In this document: piece after piece, positions 6,339 to 7,941 of the stretch
Numbering within the stretch: the stretch's first letter is position 1
Layout of the letters: the number at the start of each line of letters is the position of its first letter
From: Desulfobacterales bacterium S5133MH16
GTDB lineage: Bacteria; Desulfobacterota; Desulfobacteria; Desulfobacterales; UBA11574
Assembly: GCA_001751005.1 (NCBI GenBank)
Contig: MAXL01000349.1
Coordinates: 1 to 7,941, forward strand
Length of the DNA: 7,941 bases
Direction of reading: 5' to 3'
Position numbers and translations under genes: made by a program
Notes under the pieces: generated by a model
The model's database searches: none
Told to the model about the DNA's origin: nothing
Seen by the model: only the letters and a program-made list of their open reading frames with translations

Positions 6339-6875
6339 TTGAATCTTGAACAGCGGCGTATACACAAAATGTGGTTAGAAAAAACAGCAAATTTGATCGG
6401 CAGGGTAACACATCCCATCGTTAGTGTGCTCAAGAGTATAGCAATGGGTATCCTTGTCCTTATGATGTTCCTAACTGCGATGGATGTGATTTTTCGCTAT
6501 GTCTTCAACCGCCCGATAACCGGTTCTTATGAATTGATAGAATTTATGATGGCCATCCTGGTCTCTTTTGGAATAGCCTATTGCGCGGTGATGGGCGGCC
6601 ACGTGAGCGTCGACTTGGTGGTCGCCAGGTTTTCCGAGAAAACACAGGCCATAATTGAAAGTATTACCTCTCTTCTCAGCCTCGGCCTTTTTATACTCAT
6701 AACCTGGCAAAACGTTCTTTACATAAAGGAAAACTTTCATTCCAAATTGGAATCTGCAGTCCTCTTTATCCCCGCATATCCCTTCATAGTCGTAGTGGCC
6801 ATCGGTTTTGCGGTACTTTGTATGGTACTCTTGACTAATCTTTTCCGATATCTATCCGAGGCGGCATCCAAATGA
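6339..6875 (+). CDS. dctQ: TRAP transporter small membrane subunit, DctQ family
   Basis: The small integral-membrane partner of DctM in the inner membrane, needed for TRAP transport. The 178 residues are normal in size and give four hydrophobic segments at about 32-54, 67-87, 106-128 and 144-167. Family-typical stretches are FRYVFNRPITGSYELIEF (52-69), where the second helix follows an Arg/Asn-rich loop, and GGHVSVDLV (86-94). The start is uncertain: TTG at 6339 has AAGG (6328-6331) 7 nt upstream, while an in-frame ATG at 6369 (168 residues) has no ribosome binding site, so TTG is preferred. The stop overlaps the dctM start as ATGA, indicating translational coupling. The 301-nt gap from dctP is unusually long for this operon type and carries a palindromic element. 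Confidence 0.9.
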   Translation: MNLEQRRIHKMWLEKTANLIGRVTHPIVSVLKSIAMGILVLMMFLTAMDVIFRYVFNRPITGSYELIEFMMAILVSFGIAYCAVMGGHVSVDLVVARFSEKTQAIIESITSLLSLGLFILITWQNVLYIKENFHSKLESAVLFIPAYPFIVVVAIGFAVLCMVLLTNLFRYLSEAASK

Positions 6876-7941
6876 CACCAACGATGACAGGTTTTGTCAG
6901 TATTGGCGTTCTTTTGATAATTCTCTTTTCAAGAATGCCGATCGCCTTTGGTATGGGCCTGATAGGTTTTTTGGGCTTTGCTTATCTTGTTGGTGTCGGT
7001 CCCGCCCTTGGGCTTTTGAAGACAGTCCCTTATTCGACCTTTGCTTCCCATAGCCTGAGTGTCATACCGCTCTTTATTCTTATGGGCGCCTTTGCATTCT
7101 CTGCAGGGTTGAGCAAAGATCTGTATGGGGCTGCCTATAAATGGCTTGGGCATCTGCGCGGGGGATTGGCCATGGCAACAGTCGGGGCCTGTGCCTGTTT
7201 TGCCGCGATCAGTGGGTCCAGCATGGCAACCGCCGCTACCATGGGGACGGTGGCCCTGCCGGAGATGAAGAAATACAAATATGACCCAGCTCTTGCCACG
7301 GGCGCTGTCGCTGCCGGTGGGAGTATGGGTATCCTGATACCTCCCAGCGTGATCCTAATCATTTACGGGATTATTACCGAGCAGTCCATCGGCAAGCTGT
7401 TTCTCGCCGGGTTTATCCCAGGGGTGATGGAGGCAGTTTTTTATATGCTTGTCATCGCGATATTGACAAGGTTTAAGCCAGAGCTTGGTCCCAGAGGACC
7501 AAAAACGAATTTCATGGAAAAAATGAAGGCCCTTTCAAAGACATGGGAGGTTCTGACCCTGTTCATAGTCGTTATAGGCGGCATTTATATAGGCGCTTTT
7601 ACACCGACAGAAGCCGCAGGGATCGGTGCCTTCGGGGCGTTTCTTTTCGCCATTTTCAAAAAGAGATTGTCCTTGAAGGCTTTTAAGGAAAGCCTTTCTA
7701 CTTCTATTAAAACATCAGTCATGGTATTTGCTATTATATTAGGTGCCATGCTTCTTGGGTACTTCCTCACCGTGACAAGAATTCCTTTCGATCTGGCAGG
7801 ATATGTCGGCAGCCTCCCTGTCAACAGATATGCAATTCTTGTTCTTGTTTTATTGACGTTCATAGTCCTTGGCTGTGTTATTGAAACCATGGCAATTATT
7901 TTGCTTACGGTGCCTATCTTTTTTCCATTGATTGTGAAACT
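6872..7941 (+). CDS. dctM: TRAP transporter large membrane subunit, DctM family (3' end beyond window)
   Basis: The transport channel of the TRAP system, an elevator-type sodium-driven symporter in the inner membrane. 356 residues are visible; full proteins have about 425-435, so roughly 70-80 are missing at the right edge. Conserved segments: PLFILMGAFAFSAGL (66-80), AAISGSSMATAATMG (111-125), AAGGSMGILIPPSV (147-160) and GAFTPTEAAGIGAFGA (241-256). The serine/glycine-rich AAISGSS and the GGSMGILIPPS hairpin are where the two inverted structural halves of DctM/ion-transporter proteins bind Na+ and substrate. Repeated hydrophobic segments run the whole length. The ATG overlaps the dctQ TGA. 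The reading frame is uninterrupted to the edge. This subunit confirms the DctPQM type rather than a TAXI type with fused DctQM. Confidence 0.95.
   Translation, partial: MTPTMTGFVSIGVLLIILFSRMPIAFGMGLIGFLGFAYLVGVGPALGLLKTVPYSTFASHSLSVIPLFILMGAFAFSAGLSKDLYGAAYKWLGHLRGGLAMATVGACACFAAISGSSMATAATMGTVALPEMKKYKYDPALATGAVAAGGSMGILIPPSVILIIYGIITEQSIGKLFLAGFIPGVMEAVFYMLVIAILTRFKPELGPRGPKTNFMEKMKALSKTWEVLTLFIVVIGGIYIGAFTPTEAAGIGAFGAFLFAIFKKRLSLKAFKESLSTSIKTSVMVFAIILGAMLLGYFLTVTRIPFDLAGYVGSLPVNRYAILVLVLLTFIVLGCVIETMAIILLTVPIFFPLIVK

Noticed and set aside
6929..7890. Minus-strand frames inside dctM and similar antisense frames in iclR, the ligase and dctP
   Set aside because: They mirror strongly conserved transporter and enzyme coding sequence; no independent motifs.
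1..7941. CRISPR array, tRNA, rRNA, transposase or integrase
   Set aside because: No regularly spaced direct repeats, no tRNA-like fold or rRNA signature seen, and no recombinase motifs in any substantial frame.

Overview
The window holds two divergently transcribed blocks that together look like a catabolic locus for taking up an organic acid, activating it with CoA and degrading it. The gene types (stand-alone enoyl-CoA hydratase and NAD-dependent 3-hydroxyacyl-CoA dehydrogenase, a PaaK-type CoA ligase, a three-part DctP/DctQ/DctM TRAP transporter, and TetR and IclR regulators), the moderate GC content and the strong AGGAGG ribosome binding sites fit a Gram-negative anaerobe. Sulfate-reducing or syntrophic Desulfobacterota (former Deltaproteobacteria) are my best guess. 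That assignment is inference; no marker gene is present.

Minus-strand block (about 1-2573), in transcription order: a TetR-type regulator that is an in-frame tandem duplication (two complete TetR units in one 401-residue chain), an enoyl-CoA hydratase/crotonase with both catalytic glutamates, and the N-terminal 119 residues of a 3-hydroxyacyl-CoA dehydrogenase that runs off the left edge. The two enzymes catalyse consecutive beta-oxidation steps. An inverted repeat with TTGARC half-sites lies about 36 nt upstream of each enzyme start, suggesting a shared operator.

The 202-nt divergent region (2574-2775) separates tetR from iclR. It holds several inverted repeats, including a 17-bp near-perfect palindrome immediately before the iclR start codon, which is probably the IclR autoregulatory operator.

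Plus-strand block (2776-7941): an IclR regulator, a phenylacetate-CoA-ligase-family enzyme whose start overlaps the iclR stop, a TRAP periplasmic binding protein, then the small (DctQ) and large (DctM, cut by the right edge) TRAP membrane subunits, which overlap by ATGA. A 301-nt gap between dctP and dctQ contains a hairpin-forming 3' UTR and a nested palindromic element of about 118 bp that resembles a MITE/REP-type repeat and is followed by a T-run.

Working model (inference): the TRAP system imports a carboxylate, the PaaK-like enzyme forms its CoA thioester, and the crotonase and dehydrogenase carry out hydration and oxidation. IclR and the tandem TetR sense the free acid and/or an acyl-CoA. 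The substrate cannot be read from the sequence; an aromatic or aryl-alkanoic acid is plausible from the ligase family. I found no mobile-element genes, CRISPR array, tRNA or rRNA.
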